Positions 8,101 to 16,013 of a stretch of 61,935 nt of DNA are shown in pieces. Below the pieces are notes generated by a model. That model worked only from the letters and a program-made list of their open reading frames with translations. It was not told the DNA's origin and searched no databases. The DNA is from Pseudoramibacter porci. Lineage in GTDB: Bacteria; Bacillota; Clostridia; Eubacteriales; Eubacteriaceae. How positions within the stretch are numbered: position 1 is the stretch's first letter; each line of letters begins with the position of its first letter. Location: positions 1-61,935 of the forward strand of contig NZ_VUMO01000011.1 of NCBI RefSeq assembly GCF_009696145.1. Reading direction: 5' to 3'. A program made the position numbers and the translations under genes.

Positions 8101-10412
8101 ATGTCGACCTGTCTACTGTAAAACCGCGATTTGACAAAACACACACGTGGTATCGCTGTGATCAGTGTTCTGAAATCACGCCATATATGTTAAAGAAAAG
8201 ATGTCCAAGATGCGGATCAGAAAAAATTCATGCATTCAACGACACAGATATCAAGTCTCTGGAGTTTTGGCGAAAACCGATTGAAAATGCGCTGAACGGC
8301 GAGGCCATTCACGTGATCGATACTGAAGAACACACGGCGCAGCTCTCTCATAAAGATCAAAGAGATGATATGTGGTCGCAAACGGAAAAATACGAACTGC
8401 GCTTTCAGGATTTAATACAGGATGACGAAACACCGATCGATATATTGAGCAGCACGACGACAATGGAAGTCGGGATCGATATTGGCTCACTCGTGGCGGT
8501 CGGTCTCAGAAACATTCCTCCCATGCGGGAAAACTATCAGCAACGGGCAGGGCGTGCTGGCCGGCGCGGTTCCAGCCTTTCGACGATTGTCACATTCTGT
8601 GAGGATGGTCCGCATGACACCTTGTATTTTAACGATCCGGTACCGATGTTCAGAGGCGATCCGCGACAGCCATGGGTCGACGTGCAAAGTGAAAAACTAT
8701 TCCAGCGTCATATCAATATGGTTTTGCTCCAGGAATATTTATTGGACAATAAAAGACTGAGCCTCGATAAATTGCCAGCGGCTGATTTTCTAAAGCGTGA
8801 TTTAGATGATTTCTGCACGTATTTAGATCATTACATCATGGCACCTCACACGGCGCTTATTCCAGAACAGTCCGCATTCAATTTATCTGAATGTAAGCAA
8901 TCCCTCAGGCAGGCTTTATCTGAGATGAACGAGAAATTTAAATGTCATCCTGAATTGTTTGGCGTATATAAAAGCGGAGAATTAATGCCCAATCCCAAAA
9001 CACTGCTGGACGAGCTGTACGAGGATGGTATTGTGCCCACTTATTCTTTCCCTAAAAATGTCGTCAGTACTTATATCATGAAAGATGGCAAAGTAAAGTA
9101 TGAGGTTCAGCGCGGATTGGATATGGCGATTGGCGAATACGCGCCGGGGCGGGCAATTGTCGTCGATAAGCAGACTTATCAAATTGGCGGGTTGTATTAT
9201 CCGGGGACTGAATGGCGAGGAAAAGGAAATTCACCGGCGAAGACGTTTATGGATGATCCCAACTACCTGAAAGAAATACGCAGCTGTCCGGAGTGTGGCT
9301 GGTTCGGTCTCGCCTCCGAAAATGATGATCAATGTCCTTTCTGTGGCAATACACCGCTTAAACCGATGCGCAAAATGTTAAAGCCGTGGGGATTCGCCCC
9401 CAAAGACGGCAAAGCCATTCCAGAGGTGCAGCTCAACGAAGCATATTCAACAGTTCAGCAGCCCTTGTATTCAACACTGCCAAAATCAGACGAGATGCAG
9501 CAAGTGCCGGGAGCCGAACATATTCGCATGGCGCAGCGGACGAATCAGCGGATTATTATGGTGAATAAAGGCGTTGAAAATCGGGGCTTTATGGTTTGTG
9601 AGGACTGCGGAGCAGCGATGCCTGGCGACGATCCGGACGTGTTAAAAAACGTGTCTCGTCCGTATCAACAAAAATATAGGAAAAAGAAATGTAGCCATGC
9701 CAATGCGATCAACGTCAATCTCGGTTACGATTTCGTGACAGATATGCTCGTGCTGGAATTTGCATTGGACGAGTCACAGATTGAAACTGGTCGAAAAAAT
9801 AACATTTGGCTGAACCGCGCAGCCCAGTCTTTAGCCGAAGCAATCCGCTTGGTTGCGAGCAAAGAACTGGATATCGAGTTCTCGGAACTCATGACTGGCT
9901 ATCGTCTGCGCAATAGTCCTAAAGGGACATTTGTCGATATTTATTTGTACGACAATCTGTCGAGTGGCGCCGGATATGCAGTTGGCATTGCTGATAATAT
10001 TCAAAAGATTCTTGAAGAGGTCAAAATACTTCTCGAAGGATGCGATTGCCAAAGCGCCTGTAATAAATGTTTAAAGCATTATCGAAACCAACACGTTCAT
10101 GGCCTGTTGGATCGTTTCGCCGCCATAGATCTTTTAAGGTGGGGAACCGAAGGAAAAAGACCATCAGCGATTGAATTAAAGGAACAGAAGAAGCTTGTGC
10201 GTTCCCTTAGCAGCATATTGCATACAGCCAATTATCAAATCTCGGAAGAATCAAATTGTATCCGAATTTCAAAAAATGGTCATGTGAAAAATTTAGTGAT
10301 TTACCCGGCTATGTGGAAAAAGCCGAAGCAGTCAGGGACAATCTTTGTAAAAGATACTTTTGTAAAAATTGCCAAACCATATGCCATTAAAGAAATAGCG
10401 CAGCAGATTTAA
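5160..10412 (+). CDS. Giant DEAH-box helicase with DUF1998-type C-terminus (DruE-like)
   Basis: The protein has 1750 residues and is a superfamily 2 ATP-dependent nucleic-acid helicase. In order: Walker A STGTGSGKTE (111-120), motif Ia YPMNAL (151-156), DEAH at 325-328, motif III TTAS near 361, motif V TTTMEVGIDIG near 1096 and motif VI QQRAGRAGRRG near 1127. Several CxxC zinc ribbons interrupt the core (near 537-565, 690, 1000, 1380 and 1480). The C-terminal CDC-x4-C-x2-C cluster near 1627 is the DUF1998/MZB-type metal site. Helicase plus DUF1998 in one very long chain is the architecture of Druantia DruE; DISARM divides related parts between DrmA and DrmB, and MrfA/YprA is much shorter. All motor motifs look intact. 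It is the last gene of the four-gene operon. Confidence 0.85.
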   Translation: MANGANYVQKQLRTELENYIKSQYFGKSPLLLKAIDKKLDQEGILYRKAYIESSPAYQMVDNGIFKAKLPDWLKQFFMALSEKGLGVYSSPFKHQIDALEKAAAGQDLFVSTGTGSGKTECFMWPLLAKLANEARNGKTWKQRGVRVLVMYPMNALVSDQISRLRKLIGDPEEQFIRIFRESCGENVRRPQFGMYTGRTPYPGEDPDKRQDQDHKLEKTLRKMISSKNEKEQAYLDKLKKDGKVPAKKDLNAFLERLHNGEHKPDPEDAELITRFEMQKYCPDILITNYSMLEYMLLRPREKKIWEDTKKWLESDPDNQLMFIIDEAHMYRGSSGGEVALLIRRLFHKLGIGRDRVQFILTTASMPNRNEEDRRKVMQFACDLTAAEAHHPFVYLTGEREKIEGLASRDIPFEKIAKKEPGDFEEDTTRLEALNNFWDGVEDSDAPFHTVEAAAIWMYDNLIQYKPFSELMRLCRGEACSLDELASIIFKGVEIEEARQAVSVLLAIAPIARNKKGAVLFPARMHMLFRGIRGVYACTNPECENAHTDGKLTLGEIFLSDGKLACPSCRSSVYELYNDRRCGALFFKGFVFSDAVEKKEKTYLWRYPGQIVDQRMKEIHLYIPPKDYRPPKKRGRTPIKSCYLDIKSGFIDFGDDSLEGQPGIRKLYYCNSSTKGRPDVLTFKTCPHCGHALSSTQLTSFSTRGNQPFFNLIKTQFQAEPAVPGKNHDPEHLPNEGRKVLLFSDSRQRAAKLARDMSDASDTEAVRKLFILAIDRMEQEQSGEWSMNALYDFFCLEAGNQHVHLFHEPDRNKFIDDCSKVIKRYNQRKKRKRQYRPTLSMDNTPDQMKQYILKLFSGGYNTLYDSAVSWLEPKDEKMEDCLDELEDRGIEIEDEAFYEVFNAWLMWINDQYTALGHTISDVIREQVRPNYGGYGLPTNWEFPKVIREIMNWDERPEEREIWKRVFQEQFLDRSQLGSGNDYVDLSTVKPRFDKTHTWYRCDQCSEITPYMLKKRCPRCGSEKIHAFNDTDIKSLEFWRKPIENALNGEAIHVIDTEEHTAQLSHKDQRDDMWSQTEKYELRFQDLIQDDETPIDILSSTTTMEVGIDIGSLVAVGLRNIPPMRENYQQRAGRAGRRGSSLSTIVTFCEDGPHDTLYFNDPVPMFRGDPRQPWVDVQSEKLFQRHINMVLLQEYLLDNKRLSLDKLPAADFLKRDLDDFCTYLDHYIMAPHTALIPEQSAFNLSECKQSLRQALSEMNEKFKCHPELFGVYKSGELMPNPKTLLDELYEDGIVPTYSFPKNVVSTYIMKDGKVKYEVQRGLDMAIGEYAPGRAIVVDKQTYQIGGLYYPGTEWRGKGNSPAKTFMDDPNYLKEIRSCPECGWFGLASENDDQCPFCGNTPLKPMRKMLKPWGFAPKDGKAIPEVQLNEAYSTVQQPLYSTLPKSDEMQQVPGAEHIRMAQRTNQRIIMVNKGVENRGFMVCEDCGAAMPGDDPDVLKNVSRPYQQKYRKKKCSHANAINVNLGYDFVTDMLVLEFALDESQIETGRKNNIWLNRAAQSLAEAIRLVASKELDIEFSELMTGYRLRNSPKGTFVDIYLYDNLSSGAGYAVGIADNIQKILEEVKILLEGCDCQSACNKCLKHYRNQHVHGLLDRFAAIDLLRWGTEGKRPSAIELKEQKKLVRSLSSILHTANYQISEESNCIRISKNGHVKNLVIYPAMWKKPKQSGTIFVKDTFVKIAKPYAIKEIAQQI

Positions 10413-10494
10413 TTACAGTCATTGAGCACATATTCTCAATTAATAAGGAGCTAGAATTTTGGAGACGTATCATTTTTACCTCTCTGTTTTTTGC

Positions 10495-10532
10495 TATAAT
10501 AGAGACAAAATAATTTAACCTTAGGGGGAAAA
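10495..10532 (+). promoter_or_regulatory. Promoter and RBS of the nucleotidase-like gene
   Basis: A perfect -10 TATAAT lies at 10495-10500, in the extended form TGCTATAAT. No good -35 is seen at 17 bp. A TTAGGGGG Shine-Dalgarno sequence precedes the ATG at 10537. Confidence 0.6.
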
Positions 10533-10536
10533 ACCG

Positions 10537-12240
10537 ATGAGGTGTCACGTTCGCGTTAAAACGGCTGGATTTGTGAAGTGGATGATGGTGTGGATGGCCT
10601 TGTTTATGCTATTGAGTGCGGCCCATCCGGTTTGGGCGAAAAGCGTGAAGCGAGCGAAGACGCTCCGAGTGATTTACACCACCCGGGTTGACGGTCAGCT
10701 CACTGCCGACGCGAAGGGCCGGGGCGGTGCAGCGAAGCTGGCGGCTTTAATCAAGGCCAACCGGGCGGATAACACGATTGTGGTAGACGGCGGTGGATTT
10801 GGCAACGATCTACTCAATGCATTGGTGTACGGCGAGGACGGGGATCCTTGGGGCCTGATGGGCACGATGGGCTACGACGCCGCGCTGCAGACCAACGACA
10901 ATCGCTTTACGTCCAATTCAAAACAGGCGCAGGTGTTGAAGACACAGAAGAATCAAGCGCCGAAAATCGTCAGCCAGAATCTTTCGTCTCGAGTGTTGAC
11001 GAAGCAGACCGAACGCATCGCCGTATTTGACAAAGGCGGTATCAAAGTCGGCGTCATGGCTCTTTCTCCGGGAAAAAATTTCTGGACGACAGAACAGCGA
11101 GTAAGGCAGGACATTGGTCAGCTCAAGGAAAATCACTGCGATGTGATCATTGCCCTCTCCAATTTATCGAATCGTCAGAACAAAGCGATCGCGCGGCTCA
11201 ACCGAAACATCAACATCATCGTCGACGGGAAAAGCGGCGAGGAAATTGACGATCCGCTCGTGGTCGGAAAGACGGCGATCGTCTCTGCTGGACAAAAAGG
11301 GACGCAAATTGGCGTGATGGATTACGATACCGCGGGCCGAGAAGTCAAAACGGACGGGTTGATTCCCCTGGATGCCAAGGTGAAGGAGGATCCAGATACT
11401 GCCGATCAGGTGGGGCGGATCTCGGCTGTGCTGGCGCAGAAAAACGACCCGACGCAGGTTTTGGGTACCAGCCAGAAGGATTTTGCTACTAAAAAAATGA
11501 GAACACAAAAATTTGCGGATAACGACACGGGCAACATGATTGCCGACGCGTATGCAGCTCAGGGGAACGATGCGGTCGGTGTGGTGGCGGAGTCCTCCCT
11601 TAAAAATGGGCTGGCCCTTGGGGATGTGACGACGCAGCAGGTCGTCGATCTGTTCTCGAGAAATAGTGGCCGCCTCGTGAAGCTGCGGGTGTCGGGTGCT
11701 ACTCTCCGGGAAATTTGCGAAGTTGACGCGGCGGTGGGCTACCTCTTCCCGGAAAGGCAGCTGTATTTTTCCCATCTCGTGTATCAATACGCGCCAGTGC
11801 GCTCGCCGTTTAACCGTGTGACGTCGCTCAAGGTGCAAATCGGAAATAAATGGCAAACCGTGCGGCTGGATCAGACCTATACCGTCATCGCCGATCAGGG
11901 TACCGCCGCAGAATTAAAAGCAATCCCGATGAAAATGGCGGTCCAGCAGCAAAAAACATTAGACAGATTGGGATGGCAGGCAGCGGTAACTTATATCAAG
12001 GGCTTAAATCAAAGCGGTGAAGCCAGTTTATCAGCCAATTACGTGGTGACACGGGACAGTAAAAAGGCGGATTCGATTCAGTCCCTCGGCGATTATCTGA
12101 ACAATCCGTCGCGGTTCGGGGTGTTGACTGATTGCGTGATAATTGTTGTCATTGCGCTGATTGTCAGCGCAATCATTGCAGCTCAGAAAAAAAAGCGCAA
12201 CGGTTTGACACGGCGAACCCAGCGCAGCCGAAAGCTGTAG
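10537..12240 (+). CDS. 5'-nucleotidase-fold surface protein with lost metal ligands
   Basis: The protein has 567 residues: a Sec signal peptide (about 1-34, cleavage after AWA), an N-terminal calcineurin-like phosphoesterase fold, a C-terminal 5'-nucleotidase domain (NDTGNMIADAY near 330), then a membrane anchor with a KKKR stop-transfer tail near 530-567. This is the layout of cell-surface UshA/YfkN-type nucleotidases. The catalytic motifs are eroded, however. TNDxHG has become TTRVDG, the D-x-GD motif has become DGGG, GNHEF has become TNDNRF, and the GHSH motif has become GKSG. Binding of two metal ions and hydrolysis are therefore unlikely, and it may instead bind a ligand or act as an adhesin. 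It stands alone, with its own promoter and terminator. Confidence 0.8.
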   Translation: MRCHVRVKTAGFVKWMMVWMALFMLLSAAHPVWAKSVKRAKTLRVIYTTRVDGQLTADAKGRGGAAKLAALIKANRADNTIVVDGGGFGNDLLNALVYGEDGDPWGLMGTMGYDAALQTNDNRFTSNSKQAQVLKTQKNQAPKIVSQNLSSRVLTKQTERIAVFDKGGIKVGVMALSPGKNFWTTEQRVRQDIGQLKENHCDVIIALSNLSNRQNKAIARLNRNINIIVDGKSGEEIDDPLVVGKTAIVSAGQKGTQIGVMDYDTAGREVKTDGLIPLDAKVKEDPDTADQVGRISAVLAQKNDPTQVLGTSQKDFATKKMRTQKFADNDTGNMIADAYAAQGNDAVGVVAESSLKNGLALGDVTTQQVVDLFSRNSGRLVKLRVSGATLREICEVDAAVGYLFPERQLYFSHLVYQYAPVRSPFNRVTSLKVQIGNKWQTVRLDQTYTVIADQGTAAELKAIPMKMAVQQQKTLDRLGWQAAVTYIKGLNQSGEASLSANYVVTRDSKKADSIQSLGDYLNNPSRFGVLTDCVIIVVIALIVSAIIAAQKKKRNGLTRRTQRSRKL

Positions 12241-12266
12241 CTTGCTTCTTCCAATTCATTTCGTGG

Positions 12267-12294
12267 CAGCTGAAATTTCAGCTGTCTTTTTTTT
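12267..12294 (+). terminator. Intrinsic terminator after the nucleotidase-like gene
   Basis: The perfect palindrome CAGCTGAAATTTCAGCTG (12267-12284) is followed by a run of eight to nine T. Confidence 0.85.
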
Positions 12295-12323
12295 GTGTTT
12301 TATCTGAAGAATCAGGCATTTTG

Positions 12324-12385
12324 TGGTATGATAAAATTGATACTGAAAACGAAAACAAATATAACAAGAGAGAACAGGAGGGCTT
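12324..12385 (+). promoter_or_regulatory. Promoter and RBS of the ech-hyp operon
   Basis: An extended -10 TGG-TATGAT lies at 12324-12332 with no convincing -35. An AACAGGAGGGC Shine-Dalgarno sequence sits before the ATG at 12392. This is the only clear promoter upstream of the hydrogenase genes. Confidence 0.55.
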
Positions 12386-12391
12386 TTATTC

Positions 12392-14308
12392 ATGGGAGTG
12401 GCCATTTTTCTCGTATGTTTTCCGCTGTTGGTTGCACCGGTGATGTACCTGATTCCAAATGATAAGGTACGCGGCCGGGTGACGTACGCCTGCGGGGCAT
12501 TGATCGCGGCGGCGGCGCTGTGTCTGACCGCGTGCTGGGCGGCCGGTGGCATGCAGGTGATCGAAGCTTACGATCCGGCGGCGTGGGTTGACCATTTGAT
12601 TCTGGCCGGTGAAATCGTGCTGGCGGTCATCGTGACGATTTTGTGTTTTAAATATCACAGAGGCGTCATCAGCCTTTTGGCGATCGTGCCGACGGCGATG
12701 ATTGCTTTCTTGGAATTAAGGGGACCAAAACTGGCCGAAGTCAACGCCATCTACGTCGATCATCTGTCAATTTTGATGTGCCTGATCATCGGGATCATCG
12801 GCGTGCTCATCGTCGTATACGCTGTGGGTTACATGGAAGGCTATCACGAACATCACACCGGATTTGTCAATCGGAAAAATTATTTTTTCATGGTACTTTT
12901 TCTTTTTTTAGGGGCAATGTTTGGCTTTGTGCTGTCGTTGAGTCTCCTTTGGATCGATTTGTTCTGGGAGATCACCTCGGTGTGTTCGTTTTTGCTCATC
13001 GGCTATACCAAGACCGACGAGGCCATTGCCAATGCCTTCCGCGCGCTGTGGATGAATCTTCTCGGCGGGACAGCGCTGGCCGTCGGCATTGTTTACCTCG
13101 GGTATCGAACCGGCAATGTCGCCCTGCAGTCTTTAATCAGTCTGGGCGTGGCCGGAAGGGTAATCGCCGTCATTCCCATTGCACTAATTGCCTTTGCGGC
13201 GCTGACAAAAGCGGCGCAGCTGCCCTTCTCGACGTGGCTGATGGGCGCGATGGTCGCACCGACGCCGTCGTCTGCACTGCTGCACAGCGCGACGATGGTC
13301 AAGGCCGGCATCTACATGCTGTTTCGGCTGGCGCCGGCGATGCCGGGGACGACGACGGGGATGATGGTGTCCCTGGTCGGCGGCTTTACGTTTTTCATGG
13401 CCTCAATCATGGCGATTTCCCAGCGGGACGCCAAAAAGGTGCTCGCACTGTCCACGATCTCGAATCTCGGCCTGATGGTGGCCTGCGCCGGTGTCGGACG
13501 GCCCGAAACGATATGGGCCGGCATCTTTTTGATGCTGTTCCACGCCGTATCCAAATCGCTGTTGTTCCAGGATGTGGGGGCCACAGAAAATGCCACCGGC
13601 AGCCGAAATATTGAAGACATGCACGGGCTGATGTACCGCCTGCCCCGTCTGGCAATTTTCATGTTCGTCGGGATTGCCGGGATGTACCTGGCGCCCTTCG
13701 GCATGCTCATTTCCAAATGGTCGGCTCTCAAGGCGGCTGTGGACAACAACAACATCATCCTCGTGCTGTTCATTGCCTTTGGATCGGCCACGACGGGCTT
13801 TTACTGGACCAAATGGATGGGCAAGCTCATCGCCTTCAGCCACCGCAGCGGCCAAAAGGAATCGGACCACATGTTCCCAGAAGAAGTGCTGTCCTTGACG
13901 GTGCATGCCGTGCTGATGATCGCGCTGTGCGTGCTGCTGCCGCTGATCTCGAAGGCCTACGTGGATCCGCTTTTGGTCGAAATGTTCGGCACCTATACCG
14001 ACGTGCTGTCCACGTCGATTTTGATCATGCTGGTGGTTACGATCTGCTTCGTCTTCGCCATCCCGATGCTGTCGATGGTCTACACCCGCAACCTCAAGAT
14101 GAACATGAAGCTCTCGTACATGAGCGGCATCAACGCCGGCAACAACAAGCGCTTCATCGACGCGATGGGCGACAAGAAGAAAATCTGGCTGGTCAATTAT
14201 TATTTTGAAGATTTCATCCAGGCCGATCGCATGATGCGGTACAGCCAGATCTTTGCAGCGGCTGTACTGATCATCATGATCTGTGTGGTAATTGGAGGCG
14301 TCTTATGA
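12392..14308 (+). CDS. echA: Ech hydrogenase membrane subunit A (NuoL/Mrp-type ion pump)
   Basis: The protein has 638 residues and many hydrophobic segments (about 14-16). It belongs to the proton-conducting membrane transporter family of complex I and Mrp antiporters. The two family signatures are intact: the charged helix WEITSVCSFLLIG near residue 195 and the segment KAAQLPFSTWLMGAM...TPSSALLHSATMVKAG near 270-310, with the functional Lys and Glu residues. In Ech it couples ferredoxin-driven proton reduction to H+ or Na+ translocation. It is the first gene of a canonical echABCDEF order and overlaps echB by 4 bp. Confidence 0.92.
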   Translation: MGVAIFLVCFPLLVAPVMYLIPNDKVRGRVTYACGALIAAAALCLTACWAAGGMQVIEAYDPAAWVDHLILAGEIVLAVIVTILCFKYHRGVISLLAIVPTAMIAFLELRGPKLAEVNAIYVDHLSILMCLIIGIIGVLIVVYAVGYMEGYHEHHTGFVNRKNYFFMVLFLFLGAMFGFVLSLSLLWIDLFWEITSVCSFLLIGYTKTDEAIANAFRALWMNLLGGTALAVGIVYLGYRTGNVALQSLISLGVAGRVIAVIPIALIAFAALTKAAQLPFSTWLMGAMVAPTPSSALLHSATMVKAGIYMLFRLAPAMPGTTTGMMVSLVGGFTFFMASIMAISQRDAKKVLALSTISNLGLMVACAGVGRPETIWAGIFLMLFHAVSKSLLFQDVGATENATGSRNIEDMHGLMYRLPRLAIFMFVGIAGMYLAPFGMLISKWSALKAAVDNNNIILVLFIAFGSATTGFYWTKWMGKLIAFSHRSGQKESDHMFPEEVLSLTVHAVLMIALCVLLPLISKAYVDPLLVEMFGTYTDVLSTSILIMLVVTICFVFAIPMLSMVYTRNLKMNMKLSYMSGINAGNNKRFIDAMGDKKKIWLVNYYFEDFIQADRMMRYSQIFAAAVLIIMICVVIGGVL

Positions 14309-15174
14309 TTGAAAAAATAATCGGCGTAGCTGCGTATATTCTGCTGGCGCAGCTGGTCGGTGGTCTGCTCGACGGGCTCGACCGGAAAATCTCAGCCCGG
14401 ATGCAGGGGCGTGTGGGCCCGCCGCTGCTGCAGCCCTTTTACGACGTGAGAAAGCTTTTCGCCAAGCAGATCGTCGGCGTTATCAACAGTTCTCAGGCGG
14501 CCATGCTCTATTCGTATCTGCTCCTGATGGTCTTTTCGGGGTGCATCTTCTTCGCCGGCAACGACATCTTGATGAGCGTCTTCGTCCTGTCGACGGCGTC
14601 GCTGTTTCTGTACTTCACGGCGGTCATCACGGGGTCGCCCTACAATTCGATCGCCGCGTCCCGCGAGCTGATCCAGATCATGACCTACGAACCGGCCGTG
14701 ATCCTCGCCTGTGTCGGCTTCTACATGGCCTCGGGCACCTTCAACGTCAGCGGGATTATCCATTCAGACATGGTCATGATCACGAGACTGCCGGGGTTCT
14801 TTATCGCCTTCGTCTTCATCCTGACCATCAAAATGCGCAAATCGCCCTTTGACGTCAGCACCTCGCACCACGCTCATCAGGAGCTGGTCAAAGGGGTCAC
14901 GACGGAAATGGGCGCACGCAACCTCGCGATTTACACCGTTGCGGAATGGTACGAAGTGGTCTATTTGCTCGGATTCGTTGCGCTGTTCGTCATCAATCAG
15001 CAGTGGTGGAGCTTTGTGCTGGCCGTCGTCGTCATTCTGGCCGTCTATTTTTTGGAAATTTTGATCGACAACAGCTCGGCCCGTGTGAAATACGGCGCGA
15101 TGCTCAAATGGACCTGGGCCATGACCCTCTTGGCGGCGGGGGTCAATCTGCTGATCCTGATGCTGATCCGTTAA
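14305..15174 (+). CDS. echB: Ech hydrogenase membrane subunit B (NuoH-like)
   Basis: The protein has 289 residues with about eight membrane helices. The family signatures are GPPLLQPFYDVRKLF (about 38-52) and PFDVSTSHHAHQELVKGV near 179, equivalent to the quinone-site loops of NuoH. In Ech it anchors the soluble hydrogenase arm to the ion pump. The start is an ATG overlapping the echA stop, with a GGAGG just upstream. Confidence 0.93.
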   Translation: MIEKIIGVAAYILLAQLVGGLLDGLDRKISARMQGRVGPPLLQPFYDVRKLFAKQIVGVINSSQAAMLYSYLLLMVFSGCIFFAGNDILMSVFVLSTASLFLYFTAVITGSPYNSIAASRELIQIMTYEPAVILACVGFYMASGTFNVSGIIHSDMVMITRLPGFFIAFVFILTIKMRKSPFDVSTSHHAHQELVKGVTTEMGARNLAIYTVAEWYEVVYLLGFVALFVINQQWWSFVLAVVVILAVYFLEILIDNSSARVKYGAMLKWTWAMTLLAAGVNLLILMLIR

Positions 15175-15193
15175 GAAAAAAGGAGGAGAACCA

Positions 15194-15655
15194 ATGGCAA
15201 AAGTAAAAAAATCGCCGTGGCTGCTGCATTACGACGGATCCAGCTGCAATGGCTGCGATATTGAAACCCTGGCCTGTCTGACACCGGTCTACGACGCGGA
15301 ACGTTTTGGCGTGGTCAATACGGGAGACCCCCTTCAGGCGGATATCTTTTTAATCACCGGGGGCATCAACACCCAGAATAAAAGCGTCGTCGAGCAGCTG
15401 TACCAGCAGATGCCCTGGCCGAAGGTCGTTGTGGCGGTCGGCACTTGCGCCTGCACCGGCGGGATCTTTAAAGACTGCTACAATATTCTCGGCGGCGCCG
15501 ACCAAGTCATTCCGGTGGATATTTATGTGCCGGGGTGTGCGGCGCGGCCGCAGGCGATCATTGACGGCATTATTCAGGCGGTTGAATTATTCCAGAGGCG
15601 GTCGGACGAACACGAGGAAAAAAAGAAAGGAGCGGCCCATGGCCATCATCATTAA
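15194..15655 (+). CDS. echC: Ech hydrogenase small subunit C (NuoB-like, [4Fe-4S])
   Basis: The protein has 153 residues. The cysteines that ligate the proximal [4Fe-4S] cluster are present: C18 and C21 (SCNGC), a third in GTCACTGG (C85, with C87 beside it) and the fourth in VPGCAARP (C115). The C-terminus is a charged tail ending in HGHHH that overlaps the start of echD; the His run could bind metal, but the out-of-frame overlap may explain it. An AAAAAGGAGGAG Shine-Dalgarno sequence precedes the ATG. It transfers electrons from EchF to the [NiFe] site in EchE. Confidence 0.93.
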   Translation: MAKVKKSPWLLHYDGSSCNGCDIETLACLTPVYDAERFGVVNTGDPLQADIFLITGGINTQNKSVVEQLYQQMPWPKVVVAVGTCACTGGIFKDCYNILGGADQVIPVDIYVPGCAARPQAIIDGIIQAVELFQRRSDEHEEKKKGAAHGHHH

Positions 15656-16013
15656 AAAAGAGCCAGAGCAGAAGACCATCACGATCGCGGAGCTGCTGCC
15701 CGAAGTCATCGCGATCAGAAAGCGCGGGATGCGAGTTTGTCAGATCTGTGCGGCTTGGGTCAATGAGCAGTTCGAACTGAGCTACTCTTTCGCCAATGAC
15801 GGCAATTATCAGCTGCTGACCCTCCGGGTGGTTATCGACAAGGACGTCGCGGTGCCGAGCATCACGCCGATTTACCCGAGCGCGGTTTTTTACGAAAACG
15901 AAATGAAAGAATTGTTCGGCGTCAAGGTCGAAAACATCAGCACAGACTATCGCGATAAATTTTACCGCATTGAAGAAAAGACGCCTTTTGGTCCGGAAAG
16001 TGAGGGCGAATGA
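15639..16013 (+). CDS. echD: Ech hydrogenase subunit D (NuoC-like)
   Basis: The protein has 124 residues, counting from the ATG at 15639, which has AAGAAAGGAGCGG just upstream. The open frame extends further 5' but that part is antiparallel baggage within echC. The NuoC-family signature is the C-terminal ENEMKELFGV segment. It overlaps echC by 17 bp and echE by 4 bp. It is a structural subunit of the soluble arm with no cofactor motif. Confidence 0.9.
   Translation: MAIIIKKEPEQKTITIAELLPEVIAIRKRGMRVCQICAAWVNEQFELSYSFANDGNYQLLTLRVVIDKDVAVPSITPIYPSAVFYENEMKELFGVKVENISTDYRDKFYRIEEKTPFGPESEGE

Noticed and set aside
10421-10440. Terminator after the large helicase
   Set aside because: ATTGAG...CTCAAT can pair but is short and not followed by T; the end of the defence transcript remains unknown.
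11164-11856. 230-codon antisense frame in the nucleotidase-like gene
   Set aside because: His/Arg-rich shadow translation without a start signal.
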